A stretch of 64,000 nucleotides of DNA from Chloroflexi bacterium HGW-Chloroflexi-6 (GCA_002840685.1 PHBU01000009.1:62001-126000), one strand, 5' to 3'; numbered from the stretch's first letter, positions 16,555-25,928 are shown. Translations and numbers: made by a program. Notes: generated by a model not told the origin, from the letters alone.

Positions 16555-17625
16555 ATGAAGCGAATTTGCCAGCGATGTAATGTGATTTCGCAAGATTTCA
16601 ATTTGTGGTGTCAGGAAAAAGATTGTCCGGCCGAAAAAGCGACCGAGATTTTCGATAACGGCGAATGGTTTGGGCCGATGGAGATCATCCAGCCGGTGGT
16701 TATTACGCGCTCCTTTATCGTTTACGAAGCGCGCCGGGACGAAGAACATATCCTATTAAAGGTAGCGAATGCAGGCTGTGAAGATAAACTCCGTCGAGAA
16801 GCGCGCGCTTTTTTACAGCTTGCCCAGGCAGGACAGCATCCCTTGTTGCCGGTTTTACTTTCAGCTCATTTGCATGGGTTGCGCCAAAACCACCCTTATG
16901 GCTGGATCGTGATCAACGAGAAGGTTAAGTATTACGAGGTTTTTGCCTTTGCCGAAGGGACCATCCTGCGCAATTGGCTGTTGAAAAATCCCCAACCCTG
17001 GTACCAGCATGTGGGTTGGATCGTTCTGAGCGTTGCCGATGTGATCTTGTACCTGCATCGGGCCGGGAAGTACCATCTGTGCCTCAACCCAGATACGATC
17101 TTGTTGCGCTTCGACAAGCAGGGCATTCCTCGCGCCACATTGATCGACCTGGGATTGGGCGACTCGGCCCAAAACCTGGCAGAAATCTGGCAGTCTCACT
17201 ACAACCTGCCTGCCTATACCGCGCCGGAAATATTGTCAAACGGCGGACAGGTAAGCCAGGCAACCGATGTTTACGGCCTGGGGATGCTGCTTTATGAGAT
17301 GCTGGCTGGCAGACCGGTCTACGCTTATCACCTACGTCGGGATGAGACCGTGGTGCAGGATGTGCTGGCAGGCGGTTTTGTGCCAACCGGGCGCATTGAT
17401 TTGAAGAATTTTCCCCAGATCGCAGAGAAAGCAGTTCAACCTCAGCCTGCCCAGCGCTTTGCCGATGTCATGTCCTTTGCGAATGCGCTCCGGCAGAATA
17501 TCCCGGGCATCCCGGCTGAGAAGAAACCTTTCCGCGTCAACTGGCGGATGGTATTTATCGTTTTGGGCGCGCTTCTGGCGATTTTCCTGATCATCAGCCT
17601 GGCGCTGATCGCTGTACCCGTTTAA
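16555..17625 (+). CDS. Membrane-anchored pseudokinase (EssB/YukC-like role proposed)
   Basis: 356 aa. The N-terminal zinc ribbon has Cys5, Cys8, Cys19 and Cys24. A Ser/Thr-kinase fold follows at about 40-315, then a single TM helix at about 330-352. The ATP-lysine position is kept (LLKVA, Lys69), but the glycine-rich loop is not apparent. The HRDLKPEN loop is replaced by HLCLNPDT (174-181), so the catalytic Asp is Cys and the Lys is Asn. DFG reads DLG (198-200). APE and DVYGLGMLLYEML are retained. Phosphotransfer is therefore unlikely. Firmicute type VII systems contain EssB/YukC, a pseudokinase-fold membrane protein, so this gene may be its functional counterpart. Homology to EssB is not shown. 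Confidence 0.8.
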   Translation: MKRICQRCNVISQDFNLWCQEKDCPAEKATEIFDNGEWFGPMEIIQPVVITRSFIVYEARRDEEHILLKVANAGCEDKLRREARAFLQLAQAGQHPLLPVLLSAHLHGLRQNHPYGWIVINEKVKYYEVFAFAEGTILRNWLLKNPQPWYQHVGWIVLSVADVILYLHRAGKYHLCLNPDTILLRFDKQGIPRATLIDLGLGDSAQNLAEIWQSHYNLPAYTAPEILSNGGQVSQATDVYGLGMLLYEMLAGRPVYAYHLRRDETVVQDVLAGGFVPTGRIDLKNFPQIAEKAVQPQPAQRFADVMSFANALRQNIPGIPAEKKPFRVNWRMVFIVLGALLAIFLIISLALIAVPV

Positions 17626-17647
17626 AAGAGCAAGAGAGCGAGATGTT

Positions 17648-20600
17648 ATGAGCGATAAAATTTACATCGAACGTCCGCCGCGCATCGAGCCTGAGCTGCC
17701 TTCAGGAGCGGTGAGTATCCCCAACCCACCCGATGCCGAGACCGACCCCGCCCGCCTGCTGCAGGAGGCATTTTTGCCTCTGTTGATGATCATGGGTTAC
17801 TTCCTGGCTTCGGTGTTTGGGCAGGGCCGCAACATGTTGATGATGGTGCCGATGCTGCTCTCGATCGTTGGTGCGGTTTCACTTGCAATCTACTCACACA
17901 TGCAGGAAAACAAGAAAATGGAAGAAGCCAAAGCGGCTTATAAGCGCCGTCTGGGAGAGTTGCGTCGCAAGATGGAAAGCGAGCACGAGCAACAGAGAAT
18001 TTATTATTTTTATAATTATCCGAACGCAGAACAGGGATTGGCGATTGCCCAGGATTTGCACCGCCAGCAGGGCGAACCCTTGCAGCAGGATATCCGCTCA
18101 GGTACCCGTCTTTGGGAGCGCCGCCCCACCGACCACGACTTTTTGCACCTTCGCCTGGGTTTGAGCACCCGCCAGTCTACCGTGGTTTACAAAATAGCCG
18201 ACAACGAAAAGCCGGAAAACCCGCTCATGCGCGAGGCCACCCGCCTGGCGGAAGATTCGCGCTTATTGTACGATGTACCCGTTACCATACCGCTTTACTT
18301 GGCGCTCAATGACACGGAACAGAAGAAGGTCGATGAAAAGCGCAAAGAACAGGATGATACCGAAGATGAATCCCAGGCCCAGGAAACCAAGGGAATCTCT
18401 GTGCGCCATTCGATCGGTATCACCGGAAACACCCCCGAAAAAGTCTATGCTTATGCCCGTACCTTGTTGGTGGATTACGCCACCTACCACTCTCCGCAGG
18501 ATACGATGCTATATGTGGCCGGAACCAGCGGTGCGCGCGCCAACTGGCGCTGGGCTTATGCCCTGCCGCACTGCAAGGAAACGGATAAATCTGAAACGTT
18601 ACGCTTCGAAAGCGACCAGCAGCCTGAAGATAATGAAGTAGATCGCATGCGCCAGTTCTGGAAGAACATTCGTACGGTTCTGGAACGTCGCCGCATGCGT
18701 TTGCAGGATAAAGAAAGTGGCGCAGATGTTCGTCTACCTTTCCTGCTGGTGGTTGTGGATGTTTTGCAGGCTGCTCCCGATTGGTCTTGCTTGCACGACC
18801 TGGAGAGTGAAGCAGCGATTTCAACCATTCTTATGGATGGGCAAATGCTGGGGGCGGGGGTTGTTTTCCTTGTCCCGGAGCGGTCCAACGTTCCCAGTCG
18901 GTGTTTGGCGGTGGTTGAAGTCGATGACGCGGTTCAGGATGCCGAAACGGCTGTCTTCCGTTATGCCGAGACGGGCTTCAATACCATCCGGTACGTTGGC
19001 TTTACCCCGTTGGTGGCGACACAGGATGCCGCCCGGCAGTTTTCCCGCGCGCTGGAGCCGCTCGACATCCGCCGTGGCTATGGCGCCAGCCTGGCTTCGA
19101 CGGTGACTCTGCTCGAAATGCTAAACCTGACCACGCTCGAAGAACTGCGCAATTTCTCGCGTGAAAACTGGCGGCGCAGTATGGAACCAAAATACGCTGA
19201 CTGGCTGCATGCTGCCATCGGTCTTCTCTCTGGAAATGAGCCACGCGTGCTGACCTTCTCTGCCAAGGCTGATGGCGTACACGGCATCATCGCCGGATCG
19301 ACCGGTTCGGGTAAATCCGAGTTATTGATGACGCTTATTATCGGGCTGGCGCTCAATTACAGCCCGGATGTGCTCAACTTTGTTTTGGTGGACTACAAGG
19401 GCGGTTCAGCGTTTGAACCGTTCAAAAAATTGCCGCATGCAGTGGATATTGTCACCAACCTCGATCAATCGGCAACGGCCCGCGTGTTTGCATCCATCAT
19501 TGCCGAGTTGGACCGTCGCCAGAAATTGAACACGTACACCAACTCGAAGGATATCGTCCATTATCGTAAAAAAGGACTCAACCTTGAGCCGGATCGCCCG
19601 CCGTACCCGCACCTGTTCATCATTATCGATGAATTCGCTGAAATGATCTCAGGCAATGCCGAGTACAAGGCCCAGCTCGAAAGCATCACCCGCCTTGGGC
19701 GCGCCCTGGGCGTAACGTTGATCCTGGCGGCCCAGCGTCCGGTAGGCGTGACCGATCAGATGCGCGCCAATATAAAATTCCGAATATCCCTGCGCGTTGA
19801 AACGCCAGACGATAGTCGGGAGGTTTTGCGCCGCTCTGATGCAGCCTTCCTACCCCCAGGCATCCCGGGGCGTGGATACTTGCAGATTGGTAATGAAAAC
19901 ATTGAGTTGATCCAGACTGCTTATAGCGGTGCAGATTACAAGGGTCCACAGGAAGAGACCAGCACCCCCAACGTGATCTGGCTCGACCGCCCGCGCAAAT
20001 CGGCGGCGCAGAAGGCAACCGAACCGCCCAAGCTGTATGATGTGATCGTGGATATGATGCTAAGCCTTTCGACACAGGAATCCAAGCCTCAGTGGCGGCC
20101 CTGGCCAGCTTTCCTGCCTCCCCAAACCGGGCAAAATGTGCTCTCCCTGCAAACCACGCTTGACACTGCTTACATGACTGAAGCGGACCTGGCCTTGTTG
20201 CGGCTAAATGAAGCTGAAGATGTGCAGGGCGTTTCACTGAACGAAAAAGCTGTGGAATTTTGGAAAGACGAGTTTAACTGGGACGGGGTGCGCTGGGGCA
20301 AAAATGCCATGCGCCCGATGATCGGTATCATCGACAATCCTTACCAGGCCATTCAGAAGCCGTTGTTGATCAATTTCCCGAACGGCCATGCTGTGGTCTT
20401 CGGGGCATCGGGGCGTGGAAAAACAACTTTTCTGCGCACGATCATTTCCAGCCTTGCGCTGACCCATTCCCCGGACGAATTGCATGTTTACATCCTGGAC
20501 TTTGGCGGACGGGCACTTTCAACCCTGCAGGATTTGCCGCACGTTGGCGCTGTGATCACCGCCGAAGAGGAAGAGCGTGTTCTACGCGTCTTGCGCAAGG

Positions 20601-22207
20601 TGAATGACATTATCGATGCCCGTCAGGTCTTGTTCAGCGAGGCCAAGGTCAACAGCCTTGATTCGTATAATATCTCCAACCCCGAAAAGAAACTGCCGGC
20701 CGTGTTGGTGGCGGTGGATAATTTTGCCGAGTTCAAGGAGTATTATGAAGGGCTGATGTCGCCGCTGATGTCGCTGATCCGCGAGTCGCGCGCCTACGGA
20801 GTTCACTTCCTGTTTTCGGCGGATTCTCCCAACGCGTTGGGCAGCAAGCTCTTTAGCCTGGTCACAGAGCGTTTCACTCTGAAACTGACCGACCCGGCGG
20901 AATATACCGAAATCGTGGGTCGCGGAGTCCCGGCGGATCTGAGTCCCGTCCCTGGACGTGGATATGTGCGTATTGGCAACATGCCGCTCGAGTTCCAGAC
21001 GGCCCTGACCTTTGACCCGACCGAAAATGACCTGGACGGGTTGTCCAAAATCAGCAAAATGTGTATGCGGATGAAGGAGCTGTGGGCCGGCCAGTGGAAA
21101 GCTGAAAAGCCGTCCACGATCGAAACCCTGCCGATGCGCTACTCGCTCGAAAACCTGCTTCAGCAGGCGGAAATACCGGCGACGCGCCGTATCTACGCTG
21201 TGATGGGCATCGACGATCGCACCCTGATGCCTTCTCTGATCGATATTGAACGCCAGGGACCGCACCTGATGGTGATCGGCCAGCCTTTCTCAGGTAAAAC
21301 CACTGCTTTGCGAACGATGATTTTCTCGATTGCTTCGCGTTACTCACCTGATGACGTCATGATGATTCTGGTGGATTATTCACGCAAGTTATGGAAGGGC
21401 AGTGAAACCTCGTTGGCTGATTTGCCGCATGTCGTCCAGACCATCGAAGAGATATCGCAGCTTGATGAGCTGTATCGCAACCTGAGCGAAGAATGCGCAG
21501 AGTTCGAGACCAACCCCAAGCGGCGCAAGATCATGCTCTTCATTGACAACTACGATGCTTTTACCGAAGAATCCAACCGCAAGAATATGGCTTTCTTTGA
21601 ACAGACCTCGGCGCTCATTCGCAAATACCAGACGGCGGGTGTTTACATGGTTGTGGCCGGCTCCCTGGGTATTATGAGCTCCAGCGATGACCTGCGGCGC
21701 GTCTTTGCCGCGCCGAGCTTTGGAATCGCCCTGAAGAGCGCCGACGCGGTCAACCGTCTGAACGGTAAATTCCCGCGCAGCCTGGCTGAAGTGGAACTTC
21801 CCATGGGGCGCGGATTCATCGTCCGGACCGGGATCACCAATATGCTCCAGATCGCCACCCCGTACCCCAACGACGATGATACCGAAGGGGCGATGGACGC
21901 CTGGGTGCGGAAAATCCAGAAGCAGTATCCGGGCAAAAAAGTGACCTGGAAGTCTGGCCCTGGCGGGGCAGCCCCGGCCGAAGCATCTTCTGTGCCCGAC
22001 CCAGTCGCCGGTGCGGAGGGTGGCCTGAGCCAGCCGCCGCCCAAAGTGGATGTATCCAAGTATGATGTGGCGGCCTTGAAAAAAGGACTGCTGGAGAGCG
22101 GCTTGCCCGACTCCTTGCTGGCCATGCTTTCTGAAGCAGACATCATCGAAAACGCCCGCAGTATGGGCTTGTTGAAGGATGATGAGAAGAACGAGAAGCC
22201 GGCCTGA
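17648..22207 (+). CDS. EccC/EssC-like FtsK/SpoIIIE-type ATPase, type VII secretion motor
   Basis: A 1,519-aa protein with two TM helices (about 41-58 and 62-83), a coiled/linker region, then three ATPase domains. Walker A motifs: GSTGSGKSE (about 551), GASGRGKTT (about 920) and GQPFSGKTT (about 1213). Walker B regions: LFIIIDEFAEM in domain 1, VLVAVDNFAEF in domain 2 and IMLFIDNYDAF in domain 3, so the acidic pair is best kept in domain 1. TM-TM-ATPase x3 is the EccC/EssC architecture, which recognises WXG100 substrates and drives export. No N-terminal FHA is fused, unlike EssC; FHA domains are encoded by separate neighbours. It is 22 nt after the pseudokinase gene and 17 nt before the ubiquitin-FHA gene. 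Confidence 0.92.
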   Translation: MSDKIYIERPPRIEPELPSGAVSIPNPPDAETDPARLLQEAFLPLLMIMGYFLASVFGQGRNMLMMVPMLLSIVGAVSLAIYSHMQENKKMEEAKAAYKRRLGELRRKMESEHEQQRIYYFYNYPNAEQGLAIAQDLHRQQGEPLQQDIRSGTRLWERRPTDHDFLHLRLGLSTRQSTVVYKIADNEKPENPLMREATRLAEDSRLLYDVPVTIPLYLALNDTEQKKVDEKRKEQDDTEDESQAQETKGISVRHSIGITGNTPEKVYAYARTLLVDYATYHSPQDTMLYVAGTSGARANWRWAYALPHCKETDKSETLRFESDQQPEDNEVDRMRQFWKNIRTVLERRRMRLQDKESGADVRLPFLLVVVDVLQAAPDWSCLHDLESEAAISTILMDGQMLGAGVVFLVPERSNVPSRCLAVVEVDDAVQDAETAVFRYAETGFNTIRYVGFTPLVATQDAARQFSRALEPLDIRRGYGASLASTVTLLEMLNLTTLEELRNFSRENWRRSMEPKYADWLHAAIGLLSGNEPRVLTFSAKADGVHGIIAGSTGSGKSELLMTLIIGLALNYSPDVLNFVLVDYKGGSAFEPFKKLPHAVDIVTNLDQSATARVFASIIAELDRRQKLNTYTNSKDIVHYRKKGLNLEPDRPPYPHLFIIIDEFAEMISGNAEYKAQLESITRLGRALGVTLILAAQRPVGVTDQMRANIKFRISLRVETPDDSREVLRRSDAAFLPPGIPGRGYLQIGNENIELIQTAYSGADYKGPQEETSTPNVIWLDRPRKSAAQKATEPPKLYDVIVDMMLSLSTQESKPQWRPWPAFLPPQTGQNVLSLQTTLDTAYMTEADLALLRLNEAEDVQGVSLNEKAVEFWKDEFNWDGVRWGKNAMRPMIGIIDNPYQAIQKPLLINFPNGHAVVFGASGRGKTTFLRTIISSLALTHSPDELHVYILDFGGRALSTLQDLPHVGAVITAEEEERVLRVLRKVNDIIDARQVLFSEAKVNSLDSYNISNPEKKLPAVLVAVDNFAEFKEYYEGLMSPLMSLIRESRAYGVHFLFSADSPNALGSKLFSLVTERFTLKLTDPAEYTEIVGRGVPADLSPVPGRGYVRIGNMPLEFQTALTFDPTENDLDGLSKISKMCMRMKELWAGQWKAEKPSTIETLPMRYSLENLLQQAEIPATRRIYAVMGIDDRTLMPSLIDIERQGPHLMVIGQPFSGKTTALRTMIFSIASRYSPDDVMMILVDYSRKLWKGSETSLADLPHVVQTIEEISQLDELYRNLSEECAEFETNPKRRKIMLFIDNYDAFTEESNRKNMAFFEQTSALIRKYQTAGVYMVVAGSLGIMSSSDDLRRVFAAPSFGIALKSADAVNRLNGKFPRSLAEVELPMGRGFIVRTGITNMLQIATPYPNDDDTEGAMDAWVRKIQKQYPGKKVTWKSGPGGAAPAEASSVPDPVAGAEGGLSQPPPKVDVSKYDVAALKKGLLESGLPDSLLAMLSEADIIENARSMGLLKDDEKNEKPA

Positions 22208-22224
22208 CCGGCAAGGTGAGCGCT

Positions 22225-23286
22225 ATGGATGAGTATCTTGAAATTCGCCTGGATGTTTTTGAGCATGTCAGTCAGCGCGCACGAGTGATGAAATCGCTCA
22301 AGGTGGGTGAGCTGATCGGTGAAGTTCTCAAAGAATTCGATGATGTTCCGTCTGAGTCGCCGGAACGGTTTGCTTTGTACCTAAAGGGCAATAAGCGTCC
22401 ACTTGCCAAAGAGCATACCCTGATCCAGGCCGATATCCAACCGCAGGATGAACTGGTTTTTGAGTACTTGCGCCAGGGACAGGATATCCGCGAGATGCTG
22501 GACCCACACCAGTATGCTTTTTTGCGTGATGAAGAGACGGGTCGCCTGTATGGGATCGAGTGGACGCCGGCTATCATTGGGCGTCCGACGAATGAAGCTG
22601 AACACAATATTATGCTGGCGGTCAACCTGCAGGTTCATCCTCAGGGCATGACTGTTTCGCGCAAACACGCCCAGATCGTTTTCGAAGATGGAAATTATTA
22701 CCTGGAAACGCTGACGGATAGCAATCCGACCACGTTGAACAACAAAATCTTGGCGGTGGATGCGATGGCAAAAATCCATCATAACGATGTGATTTTATTT
22801 GGCAAAAAAGTGCATATGACTTTCTTGCTGCAATCTTCCATTTCACAGAAAGTGATGCCGCAACCGGGGGTGGTTAAATCTGCCCCGGCCCGGGCCGAGC
22901 CTGCATCAGCCCCGCGCCCGGTGGTGGTTGCCCCCCAGCAGCCTGCGGCCGCGAATGAAACCCGCATCGGCGACCTGGTTGTCCCGCATCTGCGTTTGTT
23001 TATCGAAAAAGCTACGGCAACTGCCGGGCAGCATCTCGAATTAAGCGAATTCCCGGCGGTCATCGGCCGCGCCCATCCCTTGTTGAGTGTTGAAAAAGAG
23101 GTATCGCGCAACCACCTGGAGGTGCGCTATGAAGCGGGGCAGAATACTTTCTTCGTGGTCGATCTGAACAGCGGCAATGGTTCAACTTTAAACGGAAATC
23201 GTATGGTAGCAGGCGTGCCCTACGCCTTCCAGCCTGGGATGCGCCTGGAGCTTGGCCCCAAGTTGGTTTTGCTTTTCCAGGGATGA
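22225..23286 (+). CDS. Ubiquitin-like (EsaB/YukD-type) protein with two FHA domains
   Basis: 353 aa from ATG 22225, preceded by AAGG at 8 nt; a GTG at 22216 would add three residues. Residues 1-85 fit a ubiquitin-like fold (LEIRLDVFEHV, ALYLKGNKRPLAKEHTLIQ, LVFEYL), as in EsaB/YukD and the EccD N-terminus. FHA1 covers about 110-200 (IIGRPT, VSRKH, DSNPTTLNN), then a Pro/Ala linker, then FHA2 at about 260-353 (VIGRAH, VSRNH, NSGNGSTLN). Both FHA domains keep the Arg, Ser-Arg-x-His and Asn residues that read phosphothreonine. It has no TM helix, so it is probably a cytoplasmic adaptor docking on the motor or the pseudokinase. Last gene of the operon. Confidence 0.85.
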   Translation: MDEYLEIRLDVFEHVSQRARVMKSLKVGELIGEVLKEFDDVPSESPERFALYLKGNKRPLAKEHTLIQADIQPQDELVFEYLRQGQDIREMLDPHQYAFLRDEETGRLYGIEWTPAIIGRPTNEAEHNIMLAVNLQVHPQGMTVSRKHAQIVFEDGNYYLETLTDSNPTTLNNKILAVDAMAKIHHNDVILFGKKVHMTFLLQSSISQKVMPQPGVVKSAPARAEPASAPRPVVVAPQQPAAANETRIGDLVVPHLRLFIEKATATAGQHLELSEFPAVIGRAHPLLSVEKEVSRNHLEVRYEAGQNTFFVVDLNSGNGSTLNGNRMVAGVPYAFQPGMRLELGPKLVLLFQG

Positions 23287-23313
23287 GCGTTTGGTTGCAG
23301 GGAATTGTGTGTA

Positions 23314-23361
23314 TTAATTATAAAAGTAGCCTGCACCACCGCAGGCTACTTTTATAATTAA
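23314..23361. terminator. Bidirectional 21-bp perfect stem-loop terminator
   Basis: Arms 23314-23334 and 23341-23361 are exact reverse complements, with a 6-nt loop (ACCACC). The lower part of the stem is A/T-rich on both sides and the upper part is GTAGCCTGC/GCAGGCTAC. It ends the type VII-like operon and the convergent carotenoid operon. Confidence 0.85.
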
Positions 23362-23394
23362 CGGTAGAGATGTTGAAGTTACCGACAAGCCATT

Positions 23395-24879
23395 TCAGCG
23401 AGAAAGTTCATCCATGATACGCTGCGCGGATAAGCGCCCAGAAACCATGGCTGTGGGCAGGCCTGTGCCGGGGTGCGTGCTTGCGCCGGTGAAATATAGG
23501 TTGTTATAACGTGGATGCCGGTTGCCCGGGCGGAAATATCCCAACTGGGTCAGGTTATGACAGAGGCCGTGAGTCGAGCCTTTGACCAGGTTGTAACGCT
23601 TGCGCCACGATAACGGCGTGAATGTGGTTTCAAACTTAATGTGCGATTCCAGGTCGGTGATCCCCAGCGTTGCCAATCGCCGGAACACATGCTGGCGCGC
23701 TTCATCCCGAAGTTTGCCCCAATCCTGTTCTTCATGTTCGTTCATGTGACCAACCGGGACAATTGCGGTCAAGGTGTCCTGTCCGGGTGGTGACATGGCC
23801 GGGTCGAGCCGGGCTGGAGCGTGGATATAAAGACATGGATTTGCGGGTAGTTCCAAGTCCCGGATGATGCTGTCGAAGTTTTCTCGATAATCGTCCGCCA
23901 GGAAGAGCGTGTGCGGCCCAAGCGTCTCGTATGGTTTATCCACTCCCCAGAAAAAGCTGATCACAGAACACGAAAAGCGTTTGCGATTCAATGAGTTGGA
24001 CAAATTAGCATCCGGCAATAAATTTTCATAGACATAAGGCAGGTCAGCGTTGGCGAGAACCACATCAGCTTCGAGCTTTTCGCCGCTTGCGAGAATGAGA
24101 CCGCGGGCCTGAGCAGAGTCCACATCGATTTGTTGAACGGCAGAATCAAAGATGAATTCCACACCCGCTTCGCGCGCCAGATCCATGAGCGCTTCCACGA
24201 TGCTGTACATGCCGCCGCGCGGGTAATACACGCCATGAGCGAGCTCAGTATAGGGCATCATCGAGAAGGTGGCCGGGGCTTCAAACGGACTTAACCCCAT
24301 GTATACATCCTGAAATGTAAAAGCCGCCTTGAGACGCGGGTCATCGAAATAATTTGACATGTTGCTATAGTGGTTGACAAGCGGTTTCAGCTGGTAAACA
24401 AGCGGGATGTTTTGGGGTGCAAAAAATTCAGAGGCTTTACGAAAATCGCGATTAACCAGTTTTTCAATGCCCAGATGGTAATGGCGATGGCCTTCGTTCA
24501 TGTAGCGCAGGAGCCCTTGGAAACTTCCGGGCTCAAAGGTTTCAAGTTGCTCCTGCAAAGATTTCATGTCTGACGTCAGCGCGAGTTGATCGGCGTCATC
24601 GAAAACCAGGTGATAGGTCGGGTCGACGCGCTGTAAATCAAGTTTTTCGTGCATGGACGTTCCCAGTGCGCGAAACTCCGCTTCAAAGAGAAGCGGCATG
24701 ATAAGCAGTGTGGGACCCGTATCGAAATGATGTCCATCGCGGCTGATACGGTCACAGCGGCCGCCCGCGCGTGAGTTTTTTTCTAGTACGGTTACTTTGA
24801 TCCCGCGCCGGGCAAGGTGGGTCGCGGCGACGATCCCGGCAACACCTGCGCCGATCACAATTACGGATTTTGATTTCAT
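23395..24879 (-). CDS. crtI: CrtI-type phytoene desaturase / carotenoid FAD oxidoreductase
   Basis: 494 aa. The N-terminal FAD-binding motif is VIGAGVAGIVAATHLARRG, followed by the acidic residue in VLEKN and GGRCD. The C-terminus has the CrtI signature YFTGASTHPGTGLPTAMVSG. Length and layout match bacterial phytoene desaturases, which introduce double bonds into phytoene at the membrane. Phytoene synthase ends 3 nt upstream, so the two form an operon. The number of desaturation steps, or use of dehydrosqualene instead, cannot be told. GAGG lies 6 nt before the ATG. Confidence 0.88.
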   Translation of the reverse strand: MKSKSVIVIGAGVAGIVAATHLARRGIKVTVLEKNSRAGGRCDRISRDGHHFDTGPTLLIMPLLFEAEFRALGTSMHEKLDLQRVDPTYHLVFDDADQLALTSDMKSLQEQLETFEPGSFQGLLRYMNEGHRHYHLGIEKLVNRDFRKASEFFAPQNIPLVYQLKPLVNHYSNMSNYFDDPRLKAAFTFQDVYMGLSPFEAPATFSMMPYTELAHGVYYPRGGMYSIVEALMDLAREAGVEFIFDSAVQQIDVDSAQARGLILASGEKLEADVVLANADLPYVYENLLPDANLSNSLNRKRFSCSVISFFWGVDKPYETLGPHTLFLADDYRENFDSIIRDLELPANPCLYIHAPARLDPAMSPPGQDTLTAIVPVGHMNEHEEQDWGKLRDEARQHVFRRLATLGITDLESHIKFETTFTPLSWRKRYNLVKGSTHGLCHNLTQLGYFRPGNRHPRYNNLYFTGASTHPGTGLPTAMVSGRLSAQRIMDELSR

Positions 24880-24882
24880 GTT

Positions 24883-25818
24883 TTACCTCGATGCGCGCCG
24901 GCGAACCGGCGCAGGGTTGAACACAGATTGAATTCCATGACGAACGAAGAGCGCTGGGAGTATGGACCCGGCTGCGCGCACTATGGCCCCCAGCCCCTTT
25001 CGCTCTGGATAGGCAGCGCGCAATAAATACCCATCGCGTTCGATCAAATCGAGCACGCACTCAAAACGTGCTGTATATGCAAAGCCTGCTAACTTGCAGC
25101 GCGGGTTTTCAACTTGATTCAAATATTCTCTGCCAGTCTTGAAGTAGGCCCGCGCCAGTTGCACTCTGCTGTGCACCCATTCACGATATGCATCACTTTG
25201 AACATCGTGGGGTGTAATGCCGTTTGCATCAAGCACCTCGCGTGGGATGTTGAAATATCCCGCCTGGATGTCGTCGAACGTATCGCGCAACATGTGAGTG
25301 ATGTGCGCGGCGGTCACGGCCAGATAACGGGCCTCGTTTTGAGGCGAATAGCAGCAATGCCCGATGAAATAATGCATGGCTTCTGTAACAGCGCTGGCAA
25401 GGTGGCCGGTATACTGATTCAATTCCGATTGAGAAATTAATTTGCCCTGACGTTCAACATCGAAAACCATAACGGCCATCATGTTGCGCAGGTAAGATTG
25501 CAAGCCGCTGTTCTTGCTTGTATCGTTATTGATTAATTCGACCAACATTTGCTCTTCGATGGAAGCATCGCTTGCGGGTATTCCGCGATAGCATTTATCC
25601 AACAGTAGTTTTTGTCGATCGATAAAGTCGCTTCGTTCTTGCCCCGAGTTTGCTCCTGCATCGAGAAGATCGTCCACCCAACGGAAGTAGGCGTAGGCAA
25701 AATAGGCTTCTGCAACCCGATCGTGATCTACCAGGAGGCCGATCGTGTAATAGGTTTGCTTGCTGGCGGCTTTGGTGATGGAGCGGGCAAGCTTAAGAGT
25801 TGAAGGGTTGGTATTCAT
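24883..25818 (-). CDS. crtB: Phytoene/squalene synthase family protein (CrtB-like)
   Basis: 311 aa with the two Asp-rich motifs of head-to-head prenyl synthases: FRWVDDLLD (about residues 47-55) and LRDTFDDIQAGYFNIP (about 175-190). These bind Mg-diphosphate and condense two geranylgeranyl (or farnesyl) diphosphates. Pairing with crtI favours phytoene over squalene. No clear SD is seen before ATG 25818. The gene is divergent from the aminotransferase at 25964. Confidence 0.85.
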   Translation of the reverse strand: MNTNPSTLKLARSITKAASKQTYYTIGLLVDHDRVAEAYFAYAYFRWVDDLLDAGANSGQERSDFIDRQKLLLDKCYRGIPASDASIEEQMLVELINNDTSKNSGLQSYLRNMMAVMVFDVERQGKLISQSELNQYTGHLASAVTEAMHYFIGHCCYSPQNEARYLAVTAAHITHMLRDTFDDIQAGYFNIPREVLDANGITPHDVQSDAYREWVHSRVQLARAYFKTGREYLNQVENPRCKLAGFAYTARFECVLDLIERDGYLLRAAYPERKGLGAIVRAAGSILPALFVRHGIQSVFNPAPVRRRASR

Positions 25819-25928
25819 TGGCTATATCTACGCAAAAGAATTGATTTTTGTTTCTTTTATTTTTTGAAATCGCCAGAAGTGAACAGACCCTTGTTTATGG
25901 TATAGCAAGAGAAAACACCGGCTGTGTA

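Noticed and set aside
15565-16749. 394-aa minus-strand open frame across the WXG100-like genes
   Set aside because: It runs through four genes with good SD sites and family features on the other strand; its own translation looks random.
16555-17625. Active Ser/Thr protein kinase
   Set aside because: The catalytic Asp and Lys of the HRDLKPEN loop are Cys and Asn, and DFG is changed.
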